Under the pieces are notes generated by a model. The model was not told the DNA's origin and searched no databases. It was given only the letters and a program-made list of their open reading frames with translations. DNA of 64,000 nt, from contig QCCP01000005.1 of assembly GCA_003281225.1 (NCBI GenBank), forward strand, positions 1-64,000. Reading direction: 5' to 3'. The DNA is from Prochlorococcus sp. AG-347-L20. GTDB lineage: Bacteria > Cyanobacteriota > Cyanobacteriia > PCC-6307 > Cyanobiaceae. Shown piece after piece: positions 36,175-47,225 of this stretch. Made by a program: the position numbers and the translations under genes. Within the stretch, counting starts at the first letter, position 1. Each line of letters begins with the position of its first letter.

Positions 36175-36612
36175 ATGACAACTGCATTATTTGAAACAGA
36201 AGTTGGGAACATTAATATTGAATTTTTCTCTAACGACGCACCTAATACAGTCAAAAATTTCACGAGCCTAATTAGTGATGGTTTTTATGATGGTCTTGCA
36301 TTTCACAGAGTGATTCCTGGATTTATGGCTCAGGGTGGATGTCCAAATACTCGTGATGGAGCTTCAGGTATGCCTGGAACTGGTGGGCCTGGATATAATA
36401 TAAAATGTGAAATTAATTCCAATAAACATCTGAAAGGCTCACTTTCTATGGCTCATGCAGGAAAGGATACAGGTGGCAGTCAATTTTTTATAGTTTATGA
36501 ACCACAGCCTCATCTCGATGGAGTTCATACTGTTTTTGGTAAGACAGATGATATGGATGTAGTGCTAAAGCTTACTAATGGTTCAAAAATTCTAAAAGCA
36601 ACTTTAAAATAA
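36175..36612 (+). CDS. ppiB: Cyclophilin-type peptidyl-prolyl isomerase
   Basis: A compact 145-residue cyclophilin without signal peptide, so it is probably cytoplasmic. Active-site signatures are [16 protein letters not shown] near residue 42, [19 protein letters not shown] near residue 82, and [11 protein letters not shown] near residue 111. It catalyses cis-trans isomerisation of prolyl bonds in folding proteins. It follows the DUF3110 gene after 37 bases and converges with ribBA, leaving 4 bases between the stops. Confidence 0.95.
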   Translation: MTTALFETEVGNINIEFFSNDAPNTVKNFTSLISDGFYDGLAFHRVIPGFMAQGGCPNTRDGASGMPGTGGPGYNIKCEINSNKHLKGSLSMAHAGKDTGGSQFFIVYEPQPHLDGVHTVFGKTDDMDVVLKLTNGSKILKATLK

Positions 36613-36616
36613 TAAT

Positions 36617-38353
36617 TTAGCCTTCAAAAACAATACTAAATGTATCTTTATCTAGATTAAATTTTCTTGTAGATGAATATAAGATTTCATTATTAATAGT
36701 AAATTTAGTATTGATTAATTTGATGCTACTTTTTGGATGTAATGCCTGTTCAATGTTTCTAGAAACAATAATTCCAATCTTTGTACTATTTTCATATTTG
36801 GATAAAAACTGAATAAATAATTCTATCTTCTTTATTTCCTCATTATTAATGTTGGAATTGGTTCTATTCTGATCATGTAAAATTCTCCATACTAATTTTG
36901 GTCGGTTCCAAAACGCCAATAATCTTGGACTACTTTCAAGTTTAATCTTAATGTTTTGTTCACTACAGAATTTAATAACATTATTTTTTATTGGAACTAA
37001 ATCAATAGATTTATATTTTCCGTCAAGAAAAATTGATATAAATGGATCAATATTACTGGAATTAGATTCATCATCATCAATCATGTGGCCTAACTTCGTT
37101 TTTTTAACACTCAAATATTCTGCATTATTATCGTTTGGACAAATAACTAAAGGAACTCTCTCAATAACTTCTATTCCATAACCACCTAATCCAGCAATCT
37201 TTCTAGGATTGTTGGTTAGTAATTTTAATTTTTTTATACCTAAATCAGTTAAAATTTGTGCTCCAACTCCATAATTTCTTAGATCAGCTGGAAAACCTAA
37301 TTTTTCATTAGCTTCTACAGTGTCTAATCCACCATCTTGTAAACTGTAAGCTTTCAATTTATTTATTAGACCAATACCTCTGCCTTCTTGTCTCAAGTAA
37401 ACAACTACTCCTTCTTCCTCCTTTTCTATTCTTGATAAAGCAGCCTCTAACTGGGGTCTACAATCACAACGTAATGATCCAAAAGCATCACCAGTTAAGC
37501 ACTCTGAATGCATTCTTACTAATACAGGTTCGTTTAATTTCGATGATTTTTGTTTAACTAATGCAACGTGCTCCGAACCATCTAGTTCATTAACATATCC
37601 ATAAGCTTTAAAATTACCAAAAATACTTGGAAGAACAGCATCAGATTTTCTAAATACAAATCTCTCAGTTTGAAACCGATAACTTATTAAATCAGCTATT
37701 GATATTAATTTCATGCCCCACTGTTTTGCATACTCTTTAAGTTGAGGAAGTCTTGACATAGAACCGTCAGGATTTTGTATTTCACAAATCACTCCAGCCG
37801 GATATAGACCTGACATTGCGGCAATATCTACTGCCGCTTCGGTATGACCTGCCCTTTTTAATACTCCACCTTTTTTTGCTCTTAATGGAAAAATATGTCC
37901 TGGCCTCCTTAAATCACCAGGTTTTGTATTTGGGTTTATAGCAACTTGTATTGTCTTTGCCCTGTCTTCAGCGGAAATTCCCGTAGTAACATTATGTTCA
38001 GGTCCAGCATCAATTGATACTGTAAAAGCTGTTTGATTTTCATCTGTATTTCTATCTACCATTAATGGTAAATCTAATGAATCAAGTTTTTCACCTTGCA
38101 TTGCTAGGCATATAAGACCACGTCCCTCAGTAGCCATAAAATTAATTTGCTGTGGAGTTGCAAACTGAGCCGCACATATTAAATCTCCTTCATTCTCTCT
38201 TCTTTCATCATCTACAACAATTATGCATTCACCATTTCTTATAGCTGCCAACGCATCGCTGATGGGATCAAATTCAATTTTAAAAGATTCATTTATATCC
38301 AAAATTGTTCCATTATTTGATTTGGGACTTGTTTCTTTCATTATTCCTATCAA
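36617..38353 (-). CDS. ribBA: Bifunctional DHBP synthase / GTP cyclohydrolase II with C-terminal extension
   Basis: RibBA supplies both precursors of riboflavin. The N-terminal DHBP synthase half shows [27 protein letters not shown] and [18 protein letters not shown]. The C-terminal GTP cyclohydrolase II half has the zinc-binding [18 protein letters not shown] near residue 275 and [20 protein letters not shown] near residue 322. The protein is 578 residues. Beyond the usual GCHII end there is an extra ~150-residue tail without a recognised domain, containing [17 protein letters not shown] and a final [14 protein letters not shown] second start at 38341 ([10 protein letters not shown]) is equally plausible. 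Confidence 0.96.
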   Translation of the reverse strand: MIGIMKETSPKSNNGTILDINESFKIEFDPISDALAAIRNGECIIVVDDERRENEGDLICAAQFATPQQINFMATEGRGLICLAMQGEKLDSLDLPLMVDRNTDENQTAFTVSIDAGPEHNVTTGISAEDRAKTIQVAINPNTKPGDLRRPGHIFPLRAKKGGVLKRAGHTEAAVDIAAMSGLYPAGVICEIQNPDGSMSRLPQLKEYAKQWGMKLISIADLISYRFQTERFVFRKSDAVLPSIFGNFKAYGYVNELDGSEHVALVKQKSSKLNEPVLVRMHSECLTGDAFGSLRCDCRPQLEAALSRIEKEEEGVVVYLRQEGRGIGLINKLKAYSLQDGGLDTVEANEKLGFPADLRNYGVGAQILTDLGIKKLKLLTNNPRKIAGLGGYGIEVIERVPLVICPNDNNAEYLSVKKTKLGHMIDDDESNSSNIDPFISIFLDGKYKSIDLVPIKNNVIKFCSEQNIKIKLESSPRLLAFWNRPKLVWRILHDQNRTNSNINNEEIKKIELFIQFLSKYENSTKIGIIVSRNIEQALHPKSSIKLINTKFTINNEILYSSTRKFNLDKDTFSIVFEG

Positions 38354-38429
38354 TATAGAAAAATAGTGTTTTAGTTACCTTAAATTCAACACTTTATAAT
38401 CCTATCTCAAAGTCTGCCAATTCAAAGAA

Positions 38430-39485
38430 ATGAATGTTGCAATAGTAGGTGCTACTGGTTACGGCGGTATTCAAGCGGTAAATCTCTTAAAGAAAATTAA
38501 AAAATACAAAATTTCATTTTTAGGAGGCAATAAAACATCTGGATCAAAGTGGAATGATAATTTTCCTTTTATTTATCTAGATAATGATCCTTATATAGAA
38601 GAAATTTCTGTAGATAATATTTCAAAAAATGCAGATGTTGCTTTGCTTTGCTTACCAAATGGCTTATCTTCAACATTGACAAGGAAATTATTAGATCGAG
38701 GACTTAAAGTTATTGATTTATCAGCTGATTACAGATATAAGTCTTTAGATGAGTGGAAAAATGTATATTCCAAAGAAGCTACTATTTTTAAAAGGAATGA
38801 TGATGATTTATGTAAAGAGGCAGTCTACGGTCTTCCTGAAATAAATAAGGAAGCCATTTCAAAAGGAAGATTAATTGCCTGTCCAGGATGCTATCCAACA
38901 TCTGCTCTTATTCCATTAGTTCCTTATCTATCGCAAGGAATTATTGAAAATGAAGGAATAGTGATTGATTCTAAAAGCGGAACCTCTGGAGGAGGTCGAG
39001 AACCAAACCAAAAGCTACTCTTATCAGAATGTGGTGAAGGCTTATCAGCATATGGATTGATAAATCATAGACATACCTCAGAGATCGAGCAAGTAGCATC
39101 TATAATTTCTGGAAATAAAATTGAACTGCTTTTTACACCTCATTTGGTTCCAATTTCAAGGGGTATGCATTCGACTATATATGGGAGATTAAGAGATCCA
39201 GGATTAACTTCTGATGATTGCAGAATTCTTTTGGATAATTATTACAGAAATTTCAAAAATATTAAAGTATTACCTGTAGATACATACCCTTCAACAAAAT
39301 GGGTTAAAAATACAAACCAAATTTTCCTTTCTGTTAAAGTTGATATTCGAAATGGAAGGATTATTATTTTATCTGCGATTGATAATTTGTTAAAAGGTCA
39401 GACTGGGCAAGCAATTCAAAATTTAAATATTATGTGTGGATTTTCAATGGATGAAGGTCTTGATTTAACTAATACTTTTCCATAA
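38430..39485 (+). CDS. argC: N-acetyl-gamma-glutamyl-phosphate reductase
   Basis: ArgC reduces N-acetylglutamyl phosphate to the semialdehyde in arginine synthesis, using NADPH. The N-terminal nucleotide-binding loop is VAIVGATGYGGIQAVNLL, the catalytic cysteine lies in IACPGCYPTSALIPLV near residue 153, and the HRHTSEIEQ segment near residue 211 supports substrate binding. The 351 residues are typical. It diverges from ribBA (76-base gap) and overlaps the convergent purN end by 17 bases. Confidence 0.97.
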   Translation: MNVAIVGATGYGGIQAVNLLKKIKKYKISFLGGNKTSGSKWNDNFPFIYLDNDPYIEEISVDNISKNADVALLCLPNGLSSTLTRKLLDRGLKVIDLSADYRYKSLDEWKNVYSKEATIFKRNDDDLCKEAVYGLPEINKEAISKGRLIACPGCYPTSALIPLVPYLSQGIIENEGIVIDSKSGTSGGGREPNQKLLLSECGEGLSAYGLINHRHTSEIEQVASIISGNKIELLFTPHLVPISRGMHSTIYGRLRDPGLTSDDCRILLDNYYRNFKNIKVLPVDTYPSTKWVKNTNQIFLSVKVDIRNGRIIILSAIDNLLKGQTGQAIQNLNIMCGFSMDEGLDLTNTFP

Positions 39486-40125
39486 AATTACTTCTTATCA
39501 AAAAACCAGCTTGAGAGATTGAGTGAGGTAAAATTTTATGCTCAAGCATTTGTATCCTTTTGGAAAGTGATTCAATATCATCATCATCTCTAATTGACAA
39601 TGCAGCTTGCATTATCAATGATCCACTATCTACCTCCTCTTCTACAAAATGTACTGAACAACCAGTTATTTTTGAACCATTCAATATAGAGTCCTTTATC
39701 GCAGAACCACCTTTATATGCAGGAAGTAATGAAGGGTGAATATTTATTATCTTATTCTTAAATTTATTAATAAAAAATGGAGTAACAATTTTCATCCAGC
39801 CTGCCATAACTACAAGTTCAACATCGTAATGAATTAAAGTATTCACAATTTCTAATTCAAAAGCTTCTTTTTGCAGAAAGTCTTTGCCTCTTATAATTTT
39901 GTGAGGTATTTTTTTACATTCAGCTCTTTTTATACAACCGGCTTCATCTTTGTTAGTAATTAAAACTTTTATATCTATATCTAATTCTCCTTTTTCTGAG
40001 AGATTAATTAATTCCTGAAAATTTGTTCCTTTACCAGAAGCAAGTACACCTATTTTTAATTTTGGTGAAAATCTTCTAAATTCAGATATCTCAGGCGAAA
40101 TTATGTAATTAAATGATCTATCCAA
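39469..40125 (-). CDS. purN: Phosphoribosylglycinamide formyltransferase
   Basis: PurN transfers a formyl group from 10-formyl-THF to GAR in purine synthesis. After an N-terminal extension of ~22 residues not found in E. coli PurN, the core begins at KIGVLASGKGTNFQEL. The catalytic region includes NIHPSLLPAYKGGSAIKDS and the conserved SVHFVEEEVDSGSLIMQ. The C-terminal helix is short. It overlaps argC tail-to-tail by 17 bases, and 182 bases of non-coding DNA separate its start from pgi. Confidence 0.95.
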   Translation of the reverse strand: MDRSFNYIISPEISEFRRFSPKLKIGVLASGKGTNFQELINLSEKGELDIDIKVLITNKDEAGCIKRAECKKIPHKIIRGKDFLQKEAFELEIVNTLIHYDVELVVMAGWMKIVTPFFINKFKNKIINIHPSLLPAYKGGSAIKDSILNGSKITGCSVHFVEEEVDSGSLIMQAALSIRDDDDIESLSKRIQMLEHKILPHSISQAGFLIRSNFMEKY

Positions 40126-40269
40126 ATTTTTTTATTTTATTTAATGATAAATTCATATGAAATAAAAAAAACCCTCAATTTTAATTGTTTATATTCAAAA
40201 ACATATTTATTTGAAGATAATAATTTAAACAAATTTAAATGATTCAAATCTATGTACTATTCGTATAGA

Positions 40270-40275
40270 TATAAT
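40270..40275 (+). promoter_or_regulatory. Candidate -10 box of pgi
   Basis: A perfect TATAAT lies 32 bases upstream of the pgi ATG in the 182-base purN-pgi gap. No good -35 element is found 17 bases upstream. The rest of that gap shows only AT-rich sequence with no open frame or hairpin that I trust. Confidence 0.35.
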
Positions 40276-40307
40276 TGAATAATAAATAAAAGAAACAAAT
40301 ATATAAA

Positions 40308-41891
40308 ATGAATGGAGATTTAAACTCTTGGGATAAATTTTGTAATTATCTTTGGTTTGATAAAAAATTAAATATTTGGTTAGACATAAGCAAAATTAAT
40401 TTTACAAGTAAAGAGATAAAAAATTTAGAAGATAAATTTATAGATGTTTTTTCATCAATAAAAGAATTAGAAAATGGTGCAATCTCAAATATTGATGAAA
40501 ATAGACAAGTTGGACATTATTGGCTTAGAAATCCATCAATTTCACCCTCTTCAAAAATAGGTGAGGAAATTAGCGCAGATATTCATTCAATCTCTGAATT
40601 TGGGAAACAAATTTTAAATGGAGATATTAAGAATAAGAATCAACAGAACTATACTGATGTTTTATGGATAGGAATTGGTGGAAGTGGTTTAGGACCATTA
40701 CTTATTACAGAGTCACTGCAGAAGTGCTCTAGAGGCTTAAATTTTTCTTATATCGATAATGTTGATCCTTTTTTAATTAGCGAAAAGTTAGAAGAGTTAT
40801 CTGAAAAATTATCCACAACATTATTTGTAGTAGTAAGCAAATCAGGTGGTACGCCTGAACCTAGAATTGCTATGGAAATTATTAAAAGTCATTGTGAAAA
40901 TAATTATCTTGAATGGAATTCTAATGCTATAGCTATAACGATGAAAGATAGTAAATTATTTAAAAAGGCCACTTCTGAAAATTGGTTAAAAATATTTAAT
41001 TTGCAAGATTGGGTTGGAGGAAGAACAAGTATTACAAGCTCTGTGGGATTACTTCCATTAGCTCTTATTAATGAAAATATATTTGAATTCATTAGAGGTG
41101 CATCATTAATGGATGATGCCACGCGTATAAGTGATTTTAAAAATAATCCCGCAGCATTATTGTCATCTGCTTGGTATTTTACTGGGGATGGCGTTGGGAA
41201 GAGAGATATGGTCGTATTACCATATAGAGATAGGTTACAGGTATTTAGTAAATATCTTCAGCAATTAGTAATGGAATCATTAGGAAAGAAATTTAATAGG
41301 AATGGTGAAGTAGTTAATCAAGGTATTTCCGTTTTTGGTAATAAAGGATCTACAGATCAGCATGCTTATGTTCAGCAACTGAGAGATGGCATTGATAATT
41401 TCTTTTGTATTTTTATTGAATTATTAGATTCTCCATCTACTAATATTTTTGATGAAAAAGAGAATCCTAAAGAATATCTTTCTGGTTTTTTGCAAGGAAC
41501 CAGATCAGCACTATCTAGTGAAGACAGACAAAGTATCACTATTACTTTAGAAAAGTTAAATTGTTTTTCACTAGGGGCCTTAATTGCTTTATTTGAGAGG
41601 GCTGTATCCTTCTACGCTGAATTGGTAAATATAAATGCATATGATCAACCTGGAGTTGAAGCTGGAAAGAAAGCAGCTGCAAATATTATTGAGTATCAAC
41701 AAAAAGTAAGCAATTTATTAGATGAAGGTGGAGAATATTCTATAAATGACATAACATCATTATTTGATAATTCAGTTAGTGAACCCATATTTTTTATACT
41801 TCGTGAAATGTGTTTCGGTAATGATAATTATTTAGTTAAGGGCGATTGGTCAAATCCAAATTCATTAGTTATTCAAAAAATAAATTCTTAA
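40308..41891 (+). CDS. pgi: Glucose-6-phosphate isomerase
   Basis: Pgi interconverts glucose 6-phosphate and fructose 6-phosphate, linking the Calvin cycle, the oxidative pentose phosphate route and glycogen. The 527-residue protein has [18 protein letters not shown] near residue 123, [16 protein letters not shown] near residue 175, and the signature region [19 protein letters not shown] near residue 343. It is within the cyanobacterial size range. Its last 4 bases overlap the convergent leuS stop. Confidence 0.96.
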   Translation: MNGDLNSWDKFCNYLWFDKKLNIWLDISKINFTSKEIKNLEDKFIDVFSSIKELENGAISNIDENRQVGHYWLRNPSISPSSKIGEEISADIHSISEFGKQILNGDIKNKNQQNYTDVLWIGIGGSGLGPLLITESLQKCSRGLNFSYIDNVDPFLISEKLEELSEKLSTTLFVVVSKSGGTPEPRIAMEIIKSHCENNYLEWNSNAIAITMKDSKLFKKATSENWLKIFNLQDWVGGRTSITSSVGLLPLALINENIFEFIRGASLMDDATRISDFKNNPAALLSSAWYFTGDGVGKRDMVVLPYRDRLQVFSKYLQQLVMESLGKKFNRNGEVVNQGISVFGNKGSTDQHAYVQQLRDGIDNFFCIFIELLDSPSTNIFDEKENPKEYLSGFLQGTRSALSSEDRQSITITLEKLNCFSLGALIALFERAVSFYAELVNINAYDQPGVEAGKKAAANIIEYQQKVSNLLDEGGEYSINDITSLFDNSVSEPIFFILREMCFGNDNYLVKGDWSNPNSLVIQKINS

Positions 41892-44458
41892 ACAACAATA
41901 TTCATAATTTTTCCTTTTACAATAATTATTTTTCTTATTTCCTTATCTTGAGTCCATTTTAAAATGTTAGGTCTTTTAAGAGTCAATTCTTTAATTTCAT
42001 GATCACTCATATCATTATTAATATTTACTTTGTCTCTAACTTTTCCATTCACTTGTATTACTAGTTCATATGAATCTTCCTTTAGTGCCTCGGCATTAAA
42101 TGAAGGCCAGTGTTCTAAATGTACAGATTTTTTAAATCCTATAAGATGCCATATTTCTTCTGCAATATGAGGTGCAAATGGAGCCAACAAAATACAAAAT
42201 GTTTTTAAAGCATAAATTTTTAAATTATTGTTAACGTCAGTAATGGAATTTGATAATGAATTATAAAACTTCATTAGTTCTGAAATCGCAGTATTAAATT
42301 GGTTATTTAATATGTCATTTGAAATTTCTTTTATAGCGATATTCATTGACTTTATTAAACTTTTTTCTTTATCTGGATAGGAATTAGATTTACTATTTAT
42401 ATCTTTTGCACAATTTATATAAAGCTTCCAAATCCTGCTTAAAAATCTAAATTGTCCTTCAACATCTGTATCTCCCCATTCCAAATCTTTTTCTGGTGGT
42501 GCTTTAAACAATATAAACATTCTTGCTGTATCTGCTCCATATTTTTTAATTACTGATTCAGGGTCTATTCCATTATATTTAGACTTAGACATCTTTTCGA
42601 ATAGAATTTCGAGTTTAGAATTGTCAATTGGATCTGTAGGATTTGATAAGTCAGTAATATCGGAAGGAGAAACATATTTACCAGTTTTATTGTTTTTATA
42701 GGCTGCCGCCTGAACCATACCTTGCGTTAATAGTTTTTTGAAAGGTTCATCAATTTCAAATAGTTCATTATCCCTCAAGGCTTTAGTGAAAAATCTTGCA
42801 TATAACAAGTGCAATATTGCATGCTCTACCCCTCCAACATATTGATCTACAGGCAACCACTTATTGATTTCAATCTTTTCAAATGGCTTATTAGAACATT
42901 TTGAAGATGGATATCTTAAAAAATACCATGATGAACACATGAAAGTGTCCATAGTATCAGTTTCTTTTCTTGCCGCTATTCCACATTTCGGACATGTAGT
43001 ATTTATCCAATTATTATTATCACCTAAAGCATTAATCTTGTTAGCCGAGATTTCTATATCTTTTGGTAAGGTAACAGGTAATTCCGATTGCTTTAATGGA
43101 ACAGATCCACATTTTTTGCAATTAACTATGGGTATCGGACATCCCCAATATCTTTGTCTAGAGATTAACCAATCTCTTAAACGATATTGAATCTTATTTT
43201 CAGCCCATCCATTATTTACTCCCTCCTCTGAAATTTTTATTTTAGCAATAGTATTTTCTATGCCATTGTATTGATTTGAATTAATAAGATATCCTTTTTC
43301 TACATAAGCTTCTTCAAGTTCCTTATTTTGTTCATTTTTATCCTTTATTATTACCTGTTTAATATCAATATTATTTTTCTTAGCAAATTCAAAATCTCTT
43401 AGATCATGAGCAGGCACGCCCATAACAGCACCCGTACCGTATTCATCGAGAACATAACTTGCCACCCAAATAGGAATAGGTTCCGAATTAACTGGATTTA
43501 TTGCAGTTAAGTTAGTTTTTATTCCAATTTTTTCAAGTTCATTATTTTTATTATTTTTCAAATATTGTTTAAGATTTTCTATATCTTGTACTGTTTCTTT
43601 ATCAGAAATATTTTTTACTAATGAATGATTAACAGAAATTGCTAAATAAGTAACTCCAAATAAAGTATCTGGCCTTGTTGTAAATACAGTAATTTTCTCT
43701 TCTGGATTAGTATTGATATTGAATTTAATATTTGTACCAATTGACTTTCCAATCCAATTATCTTGCATTATTTTTACTCTTTCTGGCCAGTTATCTAATT
43801 TTTCTAAATCCTTCAATAACTCATCAGCATAATTAGTAATTCTTAAAAACCATTGCTTTAATAATTTTTTTTCAACTACTGCACCAGATCTCCAAGATTT
43901 ACCATCTGAATCAACTTGTTCATTCGCTAGGACAGTATTATCTATAGGATCCCAATTAACTTCTGATTCCTTTTGATATACAAGACCTGCCTTGTATAAC
44001 TCTAAAAATAGATATTGAGTCCAAATATAATAATTTTCATCACATGTTGCAAATTCCCTATCCCAATCAACTGATAGTCCCAAAAGCTTTAATTGTGACT
44101 TCATATGAGAAATATTTTTTTTAGTCCAGACACTTGGACTAATTCCTCTTTCAATCGCTGCATTCTCAGCAGGCAAACCAAAAGCGTCCCAACCCATTGG
44201 ATGTAAAACAGATTTGCCCTTAAATCTTTGGAATCGAGCTATTAAGTCTGTAATAACATAATTCCTAACATGTCCCATATGAAGATTACCTGAAGGGTAG
44301 GGAAACATTGATAAGGCATAAAATTTATCGCTATTCTCAGTTAATTCATCGGTTTTGTATAAATTGTTTTCTGTCCATATTGACTGCCATTTTTTTTCTA
44401 TTTCAGATGGATTATATAAATTGGTATCAATCTCATATTGTTTATCGGGAGAAATCAC
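41888..44458 (-). CDS. leuS: Leucyl-tRNA synthetase
   Basis: LeuS charges tRNA-Leu. The class-I HIGH motif appears as [15 protein letters not shown] near residue 54 and KMSKS as [14 protein letters not shown] near residue 625. The CP1 editing domain lies between, with a [14 protein letters not shown] threonine-rich site near residue 250. A zinc-binding insert is visible as [11 protein letters not shown] and [15 protein letters not shown]. The C-terminal LeuS domain ends with [12 protein letters not shown] near residue 807. The 856 residues match a normal bacterial LeuS. It diverges from dapF over 107 bases. Confidence 0.97.
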   Translation of the reverse strand: MISPDKQYEIDTNLYNPSEIEKKWQSIWTENNLYKTDELTENSDKFYALSMFPYPSGNLHMGHVRNYVITDLIARFQRFKGKSVLHPMGWDAFGLPAENAAIERGISPSVWTKKNISHMKSQLKLLGLSVDWDREFATCDENYYIWTQYLFLELYKAGLVYQKESEVNWDPIDNTVLANEQVDSDGKSWRSGAVVEKKLLKQWFLRITNYADELLKDLEKLDNWPERVKIMQDNWIGKSIGTNIKFNINTNPEEKITVFTTRPDTLFGVTYLAISVNHSLVKNISDKETVQDIENLKQYLKNNKNNELEKIGIKTNLTAINPVNSEPIPIWVASYVLDEYGTGAVMGVPAHDLRDFEFAKKNNIDIKQVIIKDKNEQNKELEEAYVEKGYLINSNQYNGIENTIAKIKISEEGVNNGWAENKIQYRLRDWLISRQRYWGCPIPIVNCKKCGSVPLKQSELPVTLPKDIEISANKINALGDNNNWINTTCPKCGIAARKETDTMDTFMCSSWYFLRYPSSKCSNKPFEKIEINKWLPVDQYVGGVEHAILHLLYARFFTKALRDNELFEIDEPFKKLLTQGMVQAAAYKNNKTGKYVSPSDITDLSNPTDPIDNSKLEILFEKMSKSKYNGIDPESVIKKYGADTARMFILFKAPPEKDLEWGDTDVEGQFRFLSRIWKLYINCAKDINSKSNSYPDKEKSLIKSMNIAIKEISNDILNNQFNTAISELMKFYNSLSNSITDVNNNLKIYALKTFCILLAPFAPHIAEEIWHLIGFKKSVHLEHWPSFNAEALKEDSYELVIQVNGKVRDKVNINNDMSDHEIKELTLKRPNILKWTQDKEIRKIIIVKGKIMNIVV

Positions 44459-44565
44459 TTAATTTTTATTTGTTAAATTATTATTTTAATATCCATTGTA
44501 TAAAATAGAAATAGATTGTTAAAAGGAATAATTTATAATTAAAATTTAAAAAATATTATCTACAA

Positions 44566-45426
44566 ATGAAAAATATAACTTTTGAAAAATATCAAGGTAA
44601 CGGAAATGATTTCGTAATAATAGATTCTAGAGGAAATGAATTATATAAAAATTACAAGACAAATAAAATATTTGATATAAAAAAAATTTGCAACAGGCAT
44701 TTTGGTATTGGAGCAGATGGTGTGATTTTTATAGAAGAACCTAATGAAGATAATTATGCAAAAATGATAATTTTTAATTCTGATGGTTCTGAAGCACAAA
44801 TGTGTGGAAACGGAATTAGGTGTTTAGTTGAGTATCTCCACGTAAATGATTCAATGAATAATAAAAATATAGAATATAAAATTGAGACTAAAGCAGGTTT
44901 AAAAATTGCAAAATATATAAATGATGAAATTACAGTAAAAATGGGAGTTCCAATTTTAGAATGTCAAAATATTCCAACAACAATTGAAAAAAAAATAAAT
45001 TCAATTCCTTCACACGAATTTATTGAGAAAGATTTTAATAATACGGGTTATGCCGTAGGAATGGGAAATCCTCATTTAATATTCTTTGTAAAAGACGTTG
45101 AGTCAATTGTACTCTCCAGACTTGGTCCTATATTTGAAAAAAATGAATTATTTCCTGAAAAAACTAATGTGCATTTTTGTCAAATTTTAAATAGAGATAA
45201 TATCAAAGTAAAAGTATGGGAAAGGGGTGCAGGAGCAACCTTAGCTTGTGGAACAGGTGCCTGTGCTATCCATGTAGCAGCTTATAAATTAGGTCTTTGT
45301 AATTCACAAACCATAGTAACCTTACCAGGAGGTAATCTTAAAATTGATTGGTCAAAAGACGATTGTGAAGTAATGATGACCGGTAATGCTAAAAAGGTTT
45401 TCTCAGGATCAATGTTAGTAAATTAA
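44566..45426 (+). CDS. dapF: Diaminopimelate epimerase
   Basis: DapF converts LL- to meso-diaminopimelate for lysine and peptidoglycan. The N-terminal FEKYQGNGNDFVIID and the two catalytic cysteines in QMCGNGIRCLVEYL (near residue 79) and TLACGTGACAIHVAAYKLG (near residue 227) are present, and the 286-residue length is typical. It is the first gene of a very tight run: the cysteine desulfurase ATG overlaps its TAA by 1 base. Confidence 0.97.
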   Translation: MKNITFEKYQGNGNDFVIIDSRGNELYKNYKTNKIFDIKKICNRHFGIGADGVIFIEEPNEDNYAKMIIFNSDGSEAQMCGNGIRCLVEYLHVNDSMNNKNIEYKIETKAGLKIAKYINDEITVKMGVPILECQNIPTTIEKKINSIPSHEFIEKDFNNTGYAVGMGNPHLIFFVKDVESIVLSRLGPIFEKNELFPEKTNVHFCQILNRDNIKVKVWERGAGATLACGTGACAIHVAAYKLGLCNSQTIVTLPGGNLKIDWSKDDCEVMMTGNAKKVFSGSMLVN

Positions 45427-46598
45427 TGGAAAATAATTTTATTTATTTAGATAATGCATCTACAACTCCATTATCTGAGAATGTTTTAAATATAATTAAT
45501 TCAACTTACATGAATTATTGGCATAACCCTTCATCTACATATGAGCTAGGGATAAAATGCTCTACATATCTTGAAAAAATTAGATCTAAAATTGCTTATA
45601 TATTTGAAGCAGATGCAGAGGATATAATTTTTACATCTGGTTCTTCGGAATCGACAAATATTGTATTTAATAATATTTATGAGAACTTTAATAATGGTAG
45701 GGTTGTTATTTCAAATGTTGAACATCAAGCAACAACTATTTGTGCTAATAAACTAAGAAAACAAAATTGGGATATTTACGAATGGATGGTAAATAATGAT
45801 GGAATTATAAATATTTCTAATATCGAAAACATTTTAAACAATGATACTAAGCTTGTCTCAATTATTTGGGGACAAAGTGAAATTGGGACAATACAACCTG
45901 TCCAATTTATTGGTACCAAATGTGAAGAATTAAATATAATGTTTCATTTAGATGGAACTCAAATATTAAGTAATGGAATATTCAGTTGGAAAGATCTTAA
46001 ATGTGATTTTTTAAGTTTATCTGCTCATAAATTTGGAGGTCCAAAAGGGATCGGTATTCTTTTAACAAAAGAAAAGTCTAGACAAATTTTAAAAAATAAT
46101 GACATATCACTTACTCAGGAATTTTCAATTAGACAAGGGACACAAGCTTTGCCATTAATCGCTGGAATGTATGAATCATTAAAGAATATTAAAGGAAAAA
46201 TAAAATTATATGATTACATAACTGAATTTCCTTCTAATAATATTAATAAACTCAAAAATTATTTCTTTCAAAAAATTAAGGATAATAATCATATAAAGAT
46301 TACGGGTAGTATTAACCATAGACTTCCCAATCATATTTCGTTTCTACTATTAAATAAACTATTTGAGCCTATAAGGGCCTATAAGATTGTTAATTTCATG
46401 TCAGAAAATAAAATAGCCATAAGTAGTGGAAGTGCTTGTTCAAGTGCATCTGGGAAACCTAGCTCAACACTTAAAAATATTGGTTTAAAAGATGATGAAC
46501 TATATTCAAATATTCGTGTTACTTTAGGTTCAATAAATAATAAGTCAGAAATAGATAAATTTTTAGAACTTATTCAAATATGTATTGAAAAATTTTAA
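45426..46598 (+). CDS. Cysteine desulfurase-like class-V aminotransferase (NifS/IscS family)
   Basis: A PLP enzyme that would mobilise sulfur from cysteine for Fe-S clusters or thiolated tRNA. The N-terminus reads YLDNASTTPLSENVL, GSSESTNIVF forms the cofactor site, the Schiff-base lysine is in LSLSAHKFGGPKGIG near residue 202, and a catalytic-loop cysteine lies in ISSGSACSSASGKPSS near residue 337. The 390 residues fit the group-I NifS/IscS branch. The window also holds mnmH, which depends on thiolated tRNA, but no direct link is shown. It overlaps dapF and the DUF1995 gene by 1 base each. Confidence 0.9.
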   Translation: MENNFIYLDNASTTPLSENVLNIINSTYMNYWHNPSSTYELGIKCSTYLEKIRSKIAYIFEADAEDIIFTSGSSESTNIVFNNIYENFNNGRVVISNVEHQATTICANKLRKQNWDIYEWMVNNDGIINISNIENILNNDTKLVSIIWGQSEIGTIQPVQFIGTKCEELNIMFHLDGTQILSNGIFSWKDLKCDFLSLSAHKFGGPKGIGILLTKEKSRQILKNNDISLTQEFSIRQGTQALPLIAGMYESLKNIKGKIKLYDYITEFPSNNINKLKNYFFQKIKDNNHIKITGSINHRLPNHISFLLLNKLFEPIRAYKIVNFMSENKIAISSGSACSSASGKPSSTLKNIGLKDDELYSNIRVTLGSINNKSEIDKFLELIQICIEKF

Positions 46599-47224
46599 TG
46601 GAAACCAATTACAGACTACCTAAAGATTTAAATGATTCTCTTAAGAATATGGAGGATGCAATTATTCCAAGTTTATTAGATTCAAATAAAAGATTTACTA
46701 TAGAATTTAATTTTGAAGGATTAAAGTTTAACAGAATTGGAATAACTATTTACAAGATATTGTCAAAAAATAATAATGTATTTATAACATTTGCTGATCA
46801 AGGTGCTGTGGCTTTGGCACAAAGAGACTATCCAGATATCAAAGATAAAATTTTTACTTTTAAATCATTTAATGAATCAAATAATATAAATAATATAGAT
46901 AGTGCAATGATATCGATACTACCTCAGCCATATGATTTCGATTCATTTGAACCAATGTCTGATAATTATCAAGGTACGCATTATTCATTAAATCCAAAAT
47001 TTGAAGATGCCAATATTGGAATAGGAAGTGTTATTAGAGAGCGACGTAAAAACTTTGTCAAAACATGGAAAAATATTTATTTTCTGCAACCTTTAAATAA
47101 AGCAGCTCTTATGCATATATATCCAAATAACTGGTTGCTTTTCAAAGAAGAAAATAAAAGATATTTTTTTAAAAAAGAATTTGAAATTAAACCTGACAAT
47201 GAATCTATTTTTGTGAATTTATAG
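46598..47224 (+). CDS. DUF1995 protein
   Basis: A 208-residue soluble protein of the DUF1995 family found in cyanobacteria and plastids. The N-terminus YRLPKDLNDSLKNMEDAI is typical. Later segments are FTIEFNFEGLKFNRIG, ISILPQPYDFDSFEPM and IRERRKNFVKTWKNIYFLQPL, the last being the best-conserved. Function is unknown to me; related plastid proteins are known only as chloroplast-targeted. It begins at the base where the cysteine desulfurase ends and is followed 1 base later by dacB. Confidence 0.85.
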   Translation: METNYRLPKDLNDSLKNMEDAIIPSLLDSNKRFTIEFNFEGLKFNRIGITIYKILSKNNNVFITFADQGAVALAQRDYPDIKDKIFTFKSFNESNNINNIDSAMISILPQPYDFDSFEPMSDNYQGTHYSLNPKFEDANIGIGSVIRERRKNFVKTWKNIYFLQPLNKAALMHIYPNNWLLFKEENKRYFFKKEFEIKPDNESIFVNL

Positions 47225-47225
47225 A

